64,000 nt of DNA from Hermodice carunculata. Its lineage: Eukaryota > Annelida > Polychaeta > Eunicida > Amphinomidae. The notes under the pieces are model-generated. The model made no database searches. It was given only the letters and a program-made list of their open reading frames with translations, and was not told the DNA's origin. Of this stretch, positions 39,801 to 52,675 are shown piece after piece. The DNA lies in assembly GCA_964020975.1 (NCBI GenBank), contig OZ026628.1:52814971-52878970 (forward strand), written 5' to 3'. Made by a program: the position numbers and the translations under genes. Numbering within the stretch: position 1 is the first letter of the stretch; each line of letters opens with the position of its first letter.

Positions 39801-42043
39801 GCTTTATCCTAGCCTATTTCAACTGAAAATACGGAGGGTTACATGCATTAGTGACTTCTTCCAATATTCGTATATCAGCAGGGCCACATGGTCTAGGCGG
39901 ATATTTCAATCTCATCATAGACATGCATTTTCACAGATTTAATTCACAGTTTACAGTATTCATGATATTTTCATTGTATTTTATTGCTGCCACTTCTTTT
40001 ACATGAGACATGCAAACGATATACCAAACAGCTAAAACAAGCGGCCTCTTTCGCCAGGCTTATTTTGCAGTGATAAGCACTTAAAAGGTAAGTAATTGAT
40101 ATACATATAAATTAAATTATTTAGAATATCCGCATCGTTGTCTTCGACATTACAGCAATTATTTCAGACAAAATAAGCGATTATTTGATTCACTCACTTC
40201 AGAATGTTTTAACTGAAGTGACAAATCGTCTAATTTAATGACTTCATCTTGTTATTTTACAACAAAACAACTATATACCGTATTTTTTTTTTGGTATAAT
40301 TCTGCACACACATATATCAAAGACAGACACTTATGGGTCCTACAAAAAAAAAAAAAAAAAAGAAAAAGAAAGAAATACGGCTCACCTCCACTGGATCCCA
40401 ACCAAAGACCTGCAAATATTAATGCCAAAAAGAGCAGCCTGTCCCAATGTGAACATTATAAATTATAATTTTTCGCAAATAGCATCTTTGCCCACAGTGC
40501 TCTCGTCATTGGTGCTTGTTATTTCAACTGCAATGTATGTGTGTTAGTCTTCTCGACAACTACAGTGCTTCAATACATTTATGGACTATGAGTTCATTAT
40601 ATTTCAAATTTTAAATCCTTAAATGCTCAAGTTGGTCCTAGTGCAAGTGTACTCGCTGTCAGTGCTAAGGGAGATTTTGACTCAAATGAATAAAAAGGCC
40701 ACAAAGGATTGAAAAGGTGCACGAATTCCACATATGTAAACTATATATGTACAAAAATCACGTCCACAAAAAGTCAACTTAATACAAAACTTAATGTTAG
40801 AATTTACGTGGAATCTTAAAGTTAATATTGCTCTGAAACAGATTTTGAACAGCAAAACGGATCATAGTAATGAAACGTTAGAGTTACACTCAAAGTTAAA
40901 AAGGCCTGAATGGGCACCAGCCTCAGCAGCAAATAATTCCACATCGTGGTTGTTGGCTCTCAGACGCAATCAGTTTAAAAAAAAAACAGTTAGGAAAGAT
41001 AGATGCACGATGATCTACATGCACGCAGTCCCCCAGGCAAAACATGTTTGGTATATAACGTGGATCATCAGTGCCTTTACTGACATCGTACATCTACAAA
41101 ATGTTTGGAACCAGTGACTAGGTACATTCTCCCATTTTCATGAAATGGCATACAACATTCTGCGTCTTTGTTGAGATTTCTCGGTGATTCTCTTCCTAAA
41201 TGGACGTGTTTGGGCAGCGGATGCGGCTCTACACAATCGACTTTTTAAAGAAATGAAAGACGTAAAATGAAAACAATATTAAATGGAACAAGATCTCCAT
41301 GAAAGTACACTTTCCACATCTAATGATTGATGTATAGTTTTGTGGGCCTCATGCAGTTTTTGTCCTGATGCTCGGATTTATACCGATTTTTCGTACAAAG
41401 TCTTACATATGCACTGTTTTAAAATTTGTGAAGCTATTATCATTCTTATATTAACTATTACCGTAGTAGTTATTTGCTAAGGTGACACGTGCGGTCTGTG
41501 AATTTCCAAGCATGGATTTGATCTCACACTGTCTAATTTGGTTAACACTGAATTATCTTTCTGGGGTTTGCAACAAACAGTTTTATTTTCTTTTTTCTTA
41601 CATAGAAACAAACTGTTGTAATTTTGCGACCAATGCGCCGGTTCGACCGTTATATCAGTCGTAATATTTCCGAAAGCTAATACCTATGCTGTCAGCTTTA
41701 TCCTTCGCTAAATATTCTGACATCAGCGAAGAGGCATCCACCTGCTGTGGCCACCTCTACTTACCATTTCTTGCTCATGCAACATGTTTAACCTATCTGT
41801 GGACTCTCTGTGTGTGTACATGCTACTTTTTTGTGCTTCACAATCTCAATCATATAGACTGTAGAAACTAAGTTTTTCAGCCATTATTGATGCATGTACT
41901 TCGGACACATTTATTTGTATTGACTTTCTCCTCAACTTCAGTTGTTTTTTCAGGTTCAATTAAATGGAATTATTGTCTTCTCAGTTCCTTCTGAGGACAT
42001 TTACGTCAATTCTTTGGCTCGGAAATATAATGTATAATAAATA
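36841..42043. other. Intergenic, no gene seen (segment Q)
   Basis: Matches P at 2,340-2,718 and 12,296-14,030. The site at about 37,230 (CATCATTAGAAGC) corresponds to the place where P is interrupted by LINEs A and B. Homopolymer runs lie at 37,711-37,730 (A), 38,766-38,778 (C) and 40,343-40,361 (A). No coding frame is supported. Confidence 0.65.
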
Positions 42044-42930
42044 ATGCTTATGGATAGTAATGCTAGTAACACCATTTTAGATGAGCTTGGGGAAGCTCAC
42101 GTCCATTCTCCTATTCTTCAATCTCGTTTTATTATGAAAATGACCCCAATTTCTTCGAACCTAAGCTTATTAAAGAATCAACTTATAATGATATTGCCCA
42201 ATGTTTTACTCAGCTCACGAAAATTCATAATAACTTAAAAGTTATAGGTTTCAGATTTGAGTCATTAAATGCTTAAGCTGATGAGTTACAAATTTTCGTA
42301 CATAATTAAGATAGTCAAGGATTTTTACCTAGTGTTCATGGCCTGCAGATAGTTGGTTAACAGATGATTCGGCCTTGTTATTGTTACAGTTTGATAGTTA
42401 TATGTTAGTTTCTTCAGGTCAAATATGTACTGTTCGAGGTGGCTTAGCCATATACTCATTTATAAGAGTAGATGTTTATACTAATTTCGAAACACATGAA
42501 GGTCGATTTCAAGTAGTCAAAATGCCAAATTGTAATAAAAACATAATAATTGGAAATATTTATAGGTCCCTTCGTTCACTTAATGAAAAATGTAAATTTT
42601 ATGATGAGTTTACTGTGGTCCTGCAAAAGGATACGGAACTCTAAGAATGAGGTTATAATTGCCAGATATTTCAACATTGGTTCATTGAAGATTGGTAAAA
42701 AACTGTTTTCGGCCTCTTTTTGGATAAACATTTACATCACTGAGCTTTAATCTAAAATACACGTCTGTCTGTGTATATTAATGAAACTACATTTATAGTC
42801 TTTTTTCAACCACAAAGGTTCTCAAATGTGCCAGAACTTCAAATTGATAATGTATCAATAGGATGCATAGATAATTTTAATTTAGTATAGACACATTTGT
42901 TTTACATGGATTGTAGAAGAAGTTAAGCAT
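42044..42930 (+). pseudogene. LINE C relic, endonuclease part
   Basis: A plus-strand frame reads VRGGLAIYSFIRVDVY and NKNIIIGNIYRSLRSLNEK, then EVIIARYFNIGSLKI. This is the RGG(V/L)AIY, IIIGNIYR and VIIxGDFNI order of a LINE apurinic-type endonuclease. The stretch before 42,375 is probably the ORF2 N-terminus. Many stops and frameshifts are present. It is a different family from LINEs A and B. The RT core between this part and 43,150 is missing, and a SINE lies in the gap. Confidence 0.65.
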
Positions 42931-42934
42931 TGAG

Positions 42935-43127
42935 TCACTCCCCATGGCACAGATGTTGGCGTATACTAACTACCTTGCCTAGTGGAGGAAACCGAAGAAC
43001 TCAGAGAAAACCACCATGCACGGTTATAGTGGTAGGAACTTTTTCTACATGCTGCCCAGGATGAGAATCGAACCCGAGTCGCAGAGGTGAAAGGCGAGCG
43101 TCTTACTGCTCAGCCAACCGTGCACCC
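42935..43127 (-). mobile_element. tRNA-derived SINE
   Basis: On the minus strand the head reads GCACGGTTGGCTGAGCAGTA, with an A-box-like TGGCTGAGCAGT at about 43,106-43,117, and then a B-box GGTTCGATTC at 43,065-43,074. The spacing of roughly 30-40 bases is that of an internal RNA polymerase III promoter in a tRNA-like head. The body contains GGTTTTCTCTGAGTTCTTCG and GGTTTCCTCC, motifs common in SINE-like repeats of aquatic animals. It sits between the endonuclease and C-terminal relics of LINE C. The 3' end is uncertain and no target-site duplication was identified. Confidence 0.7.
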
Positions 43128-43149
43128 AAGCCAATTTCAGTGGACTCAA

Positions 43150-43800
43150 ATTAGAAAAGCATTTCAATTGCAACAGTCATATTTGTAAAAAGTAGCATCC
43201 AAAATTTCTCTGACTATAGGCATAATAAATAGATTGTAAAATAGTCTCCCACCATATACTTTGCAAACTATTCATAATTCACTTATTCTCCCATGTCTTA
43301 ATTATTGTTTGGGGACAAAAATTGAAAAGATTTGTTCCGATTCAAAAAAAAGTTCGAGTAATTAAACACAGTAAGTTGAGTGCCCATGCCAAACCAATTT
43401 TCAAATTGTGGAATTGTTTTGAAATTAGAAGATATTGACAACTTACAGATCTTTAAATTATATTGCAAGTTGCAAAATGATGGGCTCTCTGCTTATTTTC
43501 GCCATACACAAATTATGTTAACCACACAAATACATGAGCATGACAAAGGAAGATTTTTTTTTTTTGTAACGCATACTGAACATATATTTGCTAGATATTG
43601 CCTGAAACACGAATTAGGCGTATCCCGAATGAAACGCCCGAAGTTACAAGGGAGAAGGTATATACCCATAGTTATTACGGTTTCTCTCAATACGCACAAA
43701 AAATATTGTATCATGAATTTCCAAATATCAGGCCATATACCAAACTGTTATATTTGCAACAGGAATTTAACATATAAGTCATAGAATTTAATCAATTTAC
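43150..43800 (+). pseudogene. LINE C relic, C-terminal part of ORF2
   Basis: Plus-strand frames read KISLTIGIINRL, NSLPPYTLQTIHNSLILPCL, then NYC-GTKIEKI and, after frameshifts, a C-terminal LEDIDNLQIFKLYCKLQND stretch. This is the usual region after the RT thumb in CR1/Jockey-type ORF2 (K(I/L)S(R/K)xIGIxNRL, LPxxTLxxIYxSLIxPxLNYC). Together with 42,044-42,930 it forms one LINE whose RT core has been lost. Confidence 0.65.
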
Positions 43801-44953
43801 ATGCTTTCTTAAATTTGTCGTGCATGATCACTTTGGTATCATAAGTTCATATTAAGGTAGCACACATGATAACGATCTATCCATTAACTTAATGTGTGTT
43901 TCCCTGGCCTCATTTTGTTTTTTGTTTGGTTGTTTTGCCTTTATCACCTTTTGATTATCTTTATTTATCACACGTATACTTGTTATATCTTTCCTTTCGT
44001 CAAAATGTTCCTGAGTCCTACTTTTGTCAAAAAGAATGTTCCTGAGTCCTAAATGCTCAAGTTAATTTCATTTCTCTTTAGTAATAATTATAGCTATTGA
44101 GATCATGATTTTATAGAGATACTAAGTTTGGAGGTATAAGGTATGTGAAGCTTGAAGAATTTTATTCTATTGAGCAAACACGCTGTGATAATAATTTTTA
44201 CAGGTGTTAGGAAAAAAGTTTGAAGGTATAAGGTATGTGACGCTTGCCGAATTTTATTTTATTGAGCAAACACGCTGTGATAATATTTTTCACAGGTGTC
44301 AGGAAAACTAAAGTCATATACATGTACCTACATATACTGTAAACAGTGCACTTGCATATTGCGTTTACTTCCCATGAACCTTATTGTTTAATCAAAGTCA
44401 ATTCCGGTACATATATATTTCGGTTACAGAAGGCATTGGTTTCAGCGCCACCCCTAGCAATACCTATACAATAGTGTGAATAGCTACATTGTCACGGCAT
44501 ATTTGCATTCCACATCCATCACAAAACATGCAGCTGTCTCGTACTCACACCAGGCATTACAAACACACGATACACTCATGTGCATTTGAAACAGGCAAGT
44601 CCGTTATATTTATTAATTATAAAATTGTATTTCTTATTTACCTGAATGTTTTCACTTAAAAACGCACAAGTTTATCCTCAAAAATGGACATAAATTGTGA
44701 GATTTACTGGATATTGTAATACAATTGGAAAGGGTGGGTATGCCACACACATTATCTACCTGTGGCCTGGCTACTACATGTAGCAGAACATAGATTAGCA
44801 GGTCAACCAGGGTCACACCAAACGTAGGCTCTGTGCAGTAAGTAAAAGTGTCTGTGAGTGTCTTGTACACAATTGTACTTGTGTGTTTTTGTCCAAAACC
44901 ACTTCCTACTAGTCATTACCCTATTCCGCAGTCCAAACCCTTTACTCTCCATT

Positions 44954-44956
<3 letters not shown>
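43801..44956. other. Intergenic, no gene seen, with a short tandem repeat
   Basis: Contains the 92-base tandem pair at 44,126-44,309 and a smaller duplicated phrase (GTTCCTGAGTCCTA at about 44,009 and 44,039). No gene is supported. Confidence 0.6.
44126..44309. repeat. Two-copy tandem repeat, 92-base unit
   Basis: The phrase AGTTTG(G/A)AGGTATAAGG recurs at a 92-base offset, and both units end in CACAGGTGT or ACAGGTGT. The units differ by a few substitutions, so the duplication is fairly recent. Confidence 0.85.

Positions 44957-45017
<61 letters not shown>
44957..45017. repeat. (TA)n microsatellite
   Basis: Pure TA run. Confidence 0.97.
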
Positions 45018-45019
<2 letters not shown>

Positions 45020-45529
45020 AAATGTTTTCTGTGAACGCTACTGTCTATAGTTTCTGTAAAGTTTTCACATTTAATACCACCTGGCAGTGTATAAGGTTTC
45101 CCTTTGTTGTAAATACAAAATGTACATATGGTTAAACAATTTTAACATTTAATTTAAGCAAATCTTACCTCCACAATACAACCGAAATAATCTACCTAAG
45201 TACGCAGAAAGCAAACTGCAATTAATGCTTTTTTCCAACAGTCATAGTTCTACTAAAAGGACTTGATACTTTACGATGAGTAAGGTACAATTTGCACACG
45301 CTGATCCTGGTGGCCTTTTTGGAACTACGATATTACAAATGATAGCATAAATTTAGTTTAACAGAGGGAAGCATCAAACTGTTACAATGCTGATGTCCAT
45401 TATCTGATCCTTGACCATGCATAGTTCCATGACTTTTCTCTAGAGATGTAAATCAAGGAAGGAGGCTTTGCAGGCTGAGTAATAATATACTCATCTATTA
45501 TATCAGTGACCTGTGTTCTATTCTCAGCC

Positions 45530-45530
<1 letters not shown>

Positions 45531-45626
<96 letters not shown>

Positions 45627-45627
45627 G
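45531..45627. repeat. (GT)n-(GA)n microsatellite
   Basis: Short GT run, then a GA run with one interruption. Arg-Glu repeat frames here are artefacts. Confidence 0.97.
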
Positions 45628-47514
45628 CCTTCACTTTCATCCACAGCATAAAACTAATTTAGGGCGTGTGCATCTTTTCCATGGACTGGGGCATGAGAAA
45701 GGAAACTTGATTGCATTCGCTATCCCTGTGAAGCAAATGTGTCCAGACCGTAGGCATATTCAAATAATGATGTACTACTAGCCAGATCTGATGCCTTTTT
45801 TTTGTTCTTGTTTTTGTTTTAGACGGGTTTTACCATGAAATAAGCAACCTGTGATGTAATCTCCAATACCTTGCTCTTTAGATGCAAGTAGCTGTACACC
45901 TTTGGGGTGAGCGCTGTGTTTAGACAAATAAAATCAATAATATAATAAGGGATCCGGAAATTCATTGACTGAACTGTCACTGTTAGTCAAGATGGTAATA
46001 CGAGGTAGGAGGCACTGTATATTGCATAAATCTGTAAAAAGGACGGGGAAAAGAGTCTTTAAGAATCCCTCCTTGTCAGTAGGCTATACACCTTGCTAGA
46101 AAATGCTTGCCAAACCTATAGCATTGCGAGTCACACTGGATGAAATGCCATACAGGAAATTTAAAAAGTGGCTGTCGTTTCTGTTGCAATCTCTGTGATG
46201 ACTACTTGAGCTGAAAAGTCGGTGTATGAGGAAAAAAGCCAATAGTCTGAAGAATAATAATAGGTGAGGACCTCCCACTGATAGGCCTTCAATTTTGTCC
46301 TACCGTATACGTTGTATTGAGAGTCACGTCTGATCACCAAGTTTGCAAAGCTTGTGACTACACGCAGACAGTCTTCTGGAATAAATGCTGGCTAAATGGG
46401 TGATGCCATATTGGCTATTATGTAACATACTGAAGTCAGCTGTGCCACTGCCCCAGCCATCATGGTCACAGTACGCTGATTATTAGTTGCCGTAGGGAAG
46501 GAATCCACAAAGAGACAAGAGTAAAAAAAATGGGGCAAAATCACGTATAACTCCCAGGCGTGTCTCCGAGTCATCAAAAAGGCGCTGATGAAATAAACGT
46601 TGTCAAGTCATAGCAGAGCCACATAAAAGTCAGATATTGCTGGAGGGATGTGAAGGTATCCAAAGGTGGTTTTATGTAGGCTATCCAAGAAGCCAATTAA
46701 GAACGTTGCTTGGCAAGTATACATATGTCCATCTCCTTAAGATGTCGTTTCACATAAACAAGTAAAGAACCTAAAAATTACAGTTCAGTTTTATAATACA
46801 TGCTGCTTTACCTCTATGTATTATATTCGTACATTTTAATTCACACACCTTTAGACCGTCACAACCAAAATATTAAATCTCTAGAACATGGCGGTGTGGT
46901 CACACCACCTGTTCTTTTCATTAAATTTTGCTGTATTTTATACATCTGCTCATGATTCCCCCACGGTTTATGGAATATGATGAATAAGATAATAAAAATC
47001 ATAGGTGAGAGTTTTGTTGTCAGAGTCGTCAGTCTCGGCCATGGTCTCTTGGGGGCTTAACACCAAGGCCACATGCAGTTTCCCTAATCTCATTGTTTTT
47101 CTTCAGAATCCGTGGCTTTATTACCACTAGCTCATTCCCATTATAAGCACAGGACTAAAGGTCTTATCCTGGGGTTGCAGAGTACTTATGTCCACCCGGC
47201 ATGAATACAGCTATGCCCTGGGCCTACATTCAGCAGAACCCATGTATCATATCATGCCATTGCCAGTATACAGACAGCCTTATGTTCCAAAGAATACAAC
47301 AAACATTGAAATGTTTGCATGAATTAAAGACACGAATATTGCCTGCATTAGCACGACATTAGTAATCCTCATTGGTTTCCTCTGCATGAGGGTTGGAAGC
47401 AACCTAATAGATTGTCCCCTATTATCAACTTGCATTTAAGTATGCATTTGGTCTGCCACAGCTGGTTGTATGCAACTTTGGTCCTTCATCTCCCTATGAG
47501 GATGTCAATAAACA
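45628..47514. other. Intergenic, no gene seen
   Basis: No recognised domain or repeat. Open frames at 46,096-46,278 and 46,392-46,577 (minus) are short and featureless. Confidence 0.6.
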
Positions 47515-50420
47515 TTCACGTAAGTGGGATTTCTCTTTGCCCGAATGCGCTAATTTAGTTTTCAGGGAAAATCTTTATTATGTCAAACTTCGAATGCTAC
47601 TTGTCAATTTTTGTCTGAGTGGTTAGGGCTTTGTTCTGCTGGATCGGTGGTTGCGGTAGTTATATTTGCCACAATGACGTGGATACGGAAATGAGAATAC
47701 TGTATTTGCTGGGGTAGCAGCTAAATATGCACCACCTACTCGTATTGACATATACAGTATGGCCTGCAATTGCAGCTGTGGTGTGCTTTTGGCTTGTGCC
47801 GTAAGAGTATTGGCTGAAGACCACATTGACTGTAACCGTAAGTCCACAGTATAATAATTCATCTTACCCACATAAAGAGAGTACATAATACCCATTGGAA
47901 TGAAATACATGCAGCATTCAGCACACCGACAAATAAAGACACAAACATGAAATAAAATATCAACTAAAAACAGTAAATATATGAGATTCGAACTTGATGA
48001 ACATTACATTAAAGATGCAGAGGACAAGAAAATTATAGTGCATTGATTGCCACGTGGATGCTTAGGCCAACACAGGTGACGTGAAGCACGACTTGGAGTC
48101 ACGTGGGACAGGCTGAATCCAGAGGAAACGTGCATAGAACCACACAGAAGCTACTCTAAGCCCATGTCCTGAGAAATTGCCACCTAGATATGAACTTAAA
48201 GCATTATGTGATCAGAAAAGTGAAAATTGAGAATCCCTCTTCTGACCGTTAGCCAAAGTAAATACCTGTGGCGATCGGATTTTGACATACTCTAGCGTTA
48301 CTCTTTATGCAAACAAAAATCTACATATTGCTTCATAAAATAGATGCAGTTGTGTATGTTAGTTCTATGACCAATTATGTGACTTATTAAGTCAAAATCA
48401 CATTTTTTTTTGCTTTTTTTTGTTTGTTTGTTTGGTTTGCATTTTTCCTGTTTAGTTTGAGGTATTTCAACGTGTACTTTTCAAGCTGATAATGATCACA
48501 AATTACACGTTTTACCAGCCCCTATGCCGGTAGCATGCTGGATGGGTACCCGGTGTTCTAATCATGCGCATTTTCATATATATATATATCAATCACAAAT
48601 AAATGTTTCTCCTTGTTTGTATGACAAACAAAACATTAAAAATAAATAATCGTGTTTAGGTGCGCCAATATATTTTTTTCCATTTGCGCTGTACTCAATG
48701 GGACTACGTTATCATTCAACGAGTACACTATTAATGGAAACACTGTCCTGAAACAAGCATTGAATATATATACACCATGCAAATAGCTTGTATGCCGTAG
48801 GTGTATATGTAGTTAATGTTCGTCCATAGGCGAGGCAAAACTAAAGGTTGTAGCTCATTGAGGATATTTCAGGAATCATTTGTTTTCATTTCAGGAATCA
48901 GGAATTATCTGTTGAATCAATACACAAAATATAAGGGAAGGGGGGGGGGGAGGACCGGTTAAAAAGGCATCCAGTTGCCTTTTATTTGTCGCTGCCTGTC
49001 TCAAGTCAGGAGTAAAGTCTGTTTCTTTACATTTTATTGAAAGCTGAATGTTAATGTTTTGATAATTTTTGAATTGCTGCGTTTTGCTGTATTCACTTGT
49101 TGTCATTGCTGGGTTGGAATTTATGAATGTGTGTGAATTTTTTTTCTGAACTAGTGAATAAATAATTCATTGGCTATGCTGTGCTGCTGTATGTGTTTAG
49201 CGAATTGAAGTTATATACAAGATATAGCGTTGATGTGATGCTAAAAATTCATCAATGCTGCAAAAATGATGTAGGCTTGTTTTCTTTGAAGCTACCAGCT
49301 CAGCTGAATAATGAGTTCAGAACAGCATAAAGGGTTAGGCTTGGTAGATTCCCTTTATCCTTGGCCAAAGTAATGAAGTTTGGGATTTAAGTGGTTAGTT
49401 TTATTATTTTTTTTGGTAAAACATGTAGTTTGCAATTAATAAAGAATATTTCAAAGGTGGAAATGTCTGGTTTAACACCATCAGATGCCTTTTAAGGCTT
49501 ACTGTCTCTCTCAAGTCAGGACTGAAATTTGTTTCTTCAAATTGGTCAGGAAAGTTGGAAAATGATGTTTTATTAATTGTTAAATCTCTGCTTTTTGCGG
49601 CATTTAACTTTATTGTCAAGGTCGGATTAGAATTTGTTAGCGTGTGGAATGATTTTCTGAACTATTCCGTTAGCAGTGACATTTACATGCACTCCACTTT
49701 AACAAGGCGAACAGTTTGAAATCAGCTAGTGAGGTGAGCTCCGCTTTAAATGGGCTTTTATTTTAAGAGATTCCAGTCAATTTACATCGATACATATAAA
49801 TGAATATGTCATTTGAACAGCATAGCTTACTATTTTTACCAACATACTGCACGTAAATGACACGAAATTGCAACATATTTGAAAGTAGACATAAAGTTAC
49901 ATGTCATTAAAAGAATTTCAGGAAACAAAAAAAGTTCAAACTGTTAGCTTCGATTAACCAAAAAACCCTTTAGTGTAACGATTGATGTCAGTCAAATAAA
50001 GCATCAAAACTGTTTTTAACACGAATATGTACAGGTGGGACTGAATTGTCAGTATCATTTTGATACGTAGCTACAAGGTTTGATCATTTTCTTCTAACAC
50101 GTGCAAGAATATCACAAACCATATCAATTAAGCACAATTTGTGTACATTTGTAGAAACATACAGGTCACGCTTGTTTACGGAAGCTGGATCATTTATTCT
50201 TGCAAGCCTTGTCTACGTGGCTTGTCACTGGCATGGCCTTCTAACAACATCCAGAAATTCAACCTATTTGCTATTCCGTAATCTACAACCTAAAATTTCA
50301 GTCAACATATCAATGGTTCTGATAAACTATTTCTTTCAACTTGTTTTCTTCAGCTTCACTGAAAACGTACACTAATTGTCTTCATTGAGGACAACCTGCA
50401 TAGAAAAGAAACATACATGG
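47515..50420. other. Diverged noncoding block shared with 16,975-19,640
   Basis: Colinear with P, for example 47,583-47,830 with 17,040-17,290 and 49,930-50,030 with 19,200-19,310. The 96-codon minus-strand frame at 47,623-47,910 is interrupted in P, so it is not conserved coding. A poly-G run lies at 48,942-48,951. Confidence 0.7.
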
Positions 50421-51229
50421 TGCAAATATGCAGCCATAAAGCACACTTATATACCAAATTTGCACCAGGATGTAAAGTAAAGTTGCTGAACTTTGCATGA
50501 AATTTACAATAGGATTACTTAAACTTTAGTTTATACTGTCCATAGATACAACGCTCTTTAAATTGTACCTTATTTATATGTCATTTTCTCTGGTATATAA
50601 AAAAGGGTAAGTTTTATTAAAGACTATTTATTTTGTCTTACAACATAGAGATAATTCGTTATGTTAATAAAGAAATCCGAATGTACACTTGCTAGGGAAT
50701 GTAAAGTTTAGACGATCTCAAATAGGAATAGTAACGTATCAAGGAAATACTTTGAGAAAAGTTGTGTCTTCTGCATAAAGTGATATAAAGATGTACCACA
50801 CCCGCAAGACTACCCAAGATACTAAACCTATGCTGGAACTAGGGGAATGACCTTAACGCGAGTATGTTATCATATTATATTTGATTTAAGCCAAAATGAG
50901 ATTATCTATCCATGTAGTAAAAGTTGTATAACTGGTCACATTATGTTCACTCGCATACGTTTGGACGTTTGCTTGGCACACGCCGATCAGCTTCATCAAA
51001 AGTCACAGGGCCCAGTGTCCAAATTGAATAAGAAACTGAGATTGTGTATATGTATATATATGCGTATATATTCGAGGACGGCTGGCTAAAAGACAATGCC
51101 ATTTAATTATAAGTACAACGAAAGAAAAAGAAAGCAAAATTGACCTTGTTCCAAGATATAAAGAAACTTTAGCCACAAACACATAAAAAAATGATATTAT
51201 TAAGATGTATAAATATTACTTTTAGCTAT

Positions 51230-51430
51230 GAAACAGTATTGGCCCTTGTGGTCAGAGAAAGGAGTCTGTGTATATGTTACCACATTTTTGCACCAAAATA
51301 GCACAATCATTTTTAAGTGCGTAAACAATGAAGAGAACATCAGCTTAATAAGTGCCCATGACACATAACTTTGCAATAAGAATGGACCTTATTTTTGGAA
51401 TCAAAAATAGTCTTGTTAAGTTGTCCTGCA
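51230..51430 (-). promoter_or_regulatory. Decayed promoter and exon-1-like stretch of the peptide gene family
   Basis: Bases 51,425-51,560 align with 55,910-56,060, including the place of the TATA box. Here the box is TGTAAAA instead of TATAAAA, inside CTGCAGAAATTTTACAGACCCA against CTGCACAACTTTTATAGATCC. Matching is weaker further left (51,240-51,400 against 55,804-55,900). No second exon or coding frame was found to its left. It suggests an older gene copy that has decayed. Confidence 0.4.
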
Positions 51431-51797
51431 GAAATTTTACAGACCCATATGCAGTACATCTGATAATGCTAAACGTTTAGATAGCTCACATTTGTGTTGT
51501 GGTCTGATTAAGGGAAAAAGATCATGTTTTCGTCTATACAAACTCACAGAAACAATTTATTTATCAGTACTTGTTTTTAGGTAATATATTATATATATAC
51601 GTTTTGTTTTTTGCACGGTCCCTCATTAGACTATCCATCTGGAGCAATTATTGCTGTATTTCTGATTGGCATATTGTAAATGAGGGATTTTTTTCTTTTT
51701 TTCTTTTTAAATTTCTTTGTGTTTTTCTTGTTTGTTTTTCTTTATTATTGGTTTTATTTTTCGATATTTTTTTGTATGAAGAAGGGATTTGGGGGTT

Positions 51798-51798
<1 letters not shown>

Positions 51799-51848
<50 letters not shown>

Positions 51849-51865
51849 TTCTCTCTCTCTATCTC
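51799..51865. repeat. (CT)n microsatellite
   Basis: Its partner is at 59,772-59,832 in unit 2; the lengths differ. Confidence 0.96.
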
Positions 51866-52496
51866 TTGTGCAGGAAGAATGGAGGAGAAAAGACCTATAA
51901 GAGCACTGAAGACATACACCAGACGCATGTGAAAATGCTATGATACCAGAGCCTAATAAGATGTCATTTTCGTAGAAACGCTTTGTTTCATTTATGCCAG
52001 TCAAGTTTGCCGAATCCAATTTCTATACCCTTGAATTTTAATGCCTTTGTCCTTAAACAAGCATAATGAATCAGCAGCATCATTAACATGACATCAATCT
52101 GTTATGGCAAACTCTTGAAATATGCAAATGCAGACTTTATAGGTTTCCCAGGGAATTGAACTGTAATATTCCAATCAGGTTATTGAAAATAGAGTATATT
52201 TACGCTTGAAACTGGGAAATTAATGATTCTTTTCCTCTGAATCAGGATCTCTGCCTGCAGCCCTATCACATACGCAGTGATGGAGGAGTGATGCGGGGAA
52301 ATATCGAGTGCAGGCTATGTCTTCTGAGACCCGTAACCCCTAGGTAGAAAAGGGTTACAATGTTAGAAGTGTCATTGAGGTATCCCTATTTGAGTCTTAA
52401 CAAGGAAGAAAAGTTGAATGACACACAATTTGATTGCTGGTATAACATATACTATATCTGCACTGTCTGCTGTAATAATTCCAATGGATCTTATGG

Positions 52497-52675
52497 TTTT
52501 TTTTTAGTTTGTTTTTTTGTATTGTTTTTTTTTTCAATTGTTTTGTGTTTGTTTTTTATTGTTTGTTTGTTTTTTGTTTTTTTGTGTTTTTTATTTTTCG
52601 TGCACTTGCACATATGTGTGTTTTCTGTTTTTTTGTGTTTGTGTTTGTGTTTGTGTTTTTTGTTTTTGTTTTTAT
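52497..52675. repeat. T-rich GTTTTT/TGTTTG low-complexity tract
   Basis: Irregular (GT3-7)n sequence, also present in unit 2 at 60,450-60,650. Phe/Leu/Cys-rich and Lys-rich open frames here are artefacts. Confidence 0.9.

Larger units (their letters stand above)
31985..50420. repeat. Segment Q: right copy of the ancient segmental duplication
   Basis: Direct-orientation partner of 1-19,650, with P base 12 matching about 31,995 and P 19,600 matching about 50,400. The copies are about 31 kb apart and strongly diverged. Q lacks the two LINEs of P. It carries its own (CA)n at 32,339, an unaligned 1.9-kb block at 34,930-36,840, a LINE relic with a SINE at 42,044-43,800 and several microsatellites. 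No shared open frame was seen. Confidence 0.75.

Noticed and set aside
43065-43127. Possible tRNA gene on the minus strand
   Set aside because: It has A- and B-box-like motifs but no proper cloverleaf continues, and SINE body sequence follows; it is better explained as a SINE head.
47623-47910. 95-codon minus frame in segment Q
   Set aside because: The aligned P sequence at about 17,070-17,340 has stops in this frame, so it is not conserved coding.
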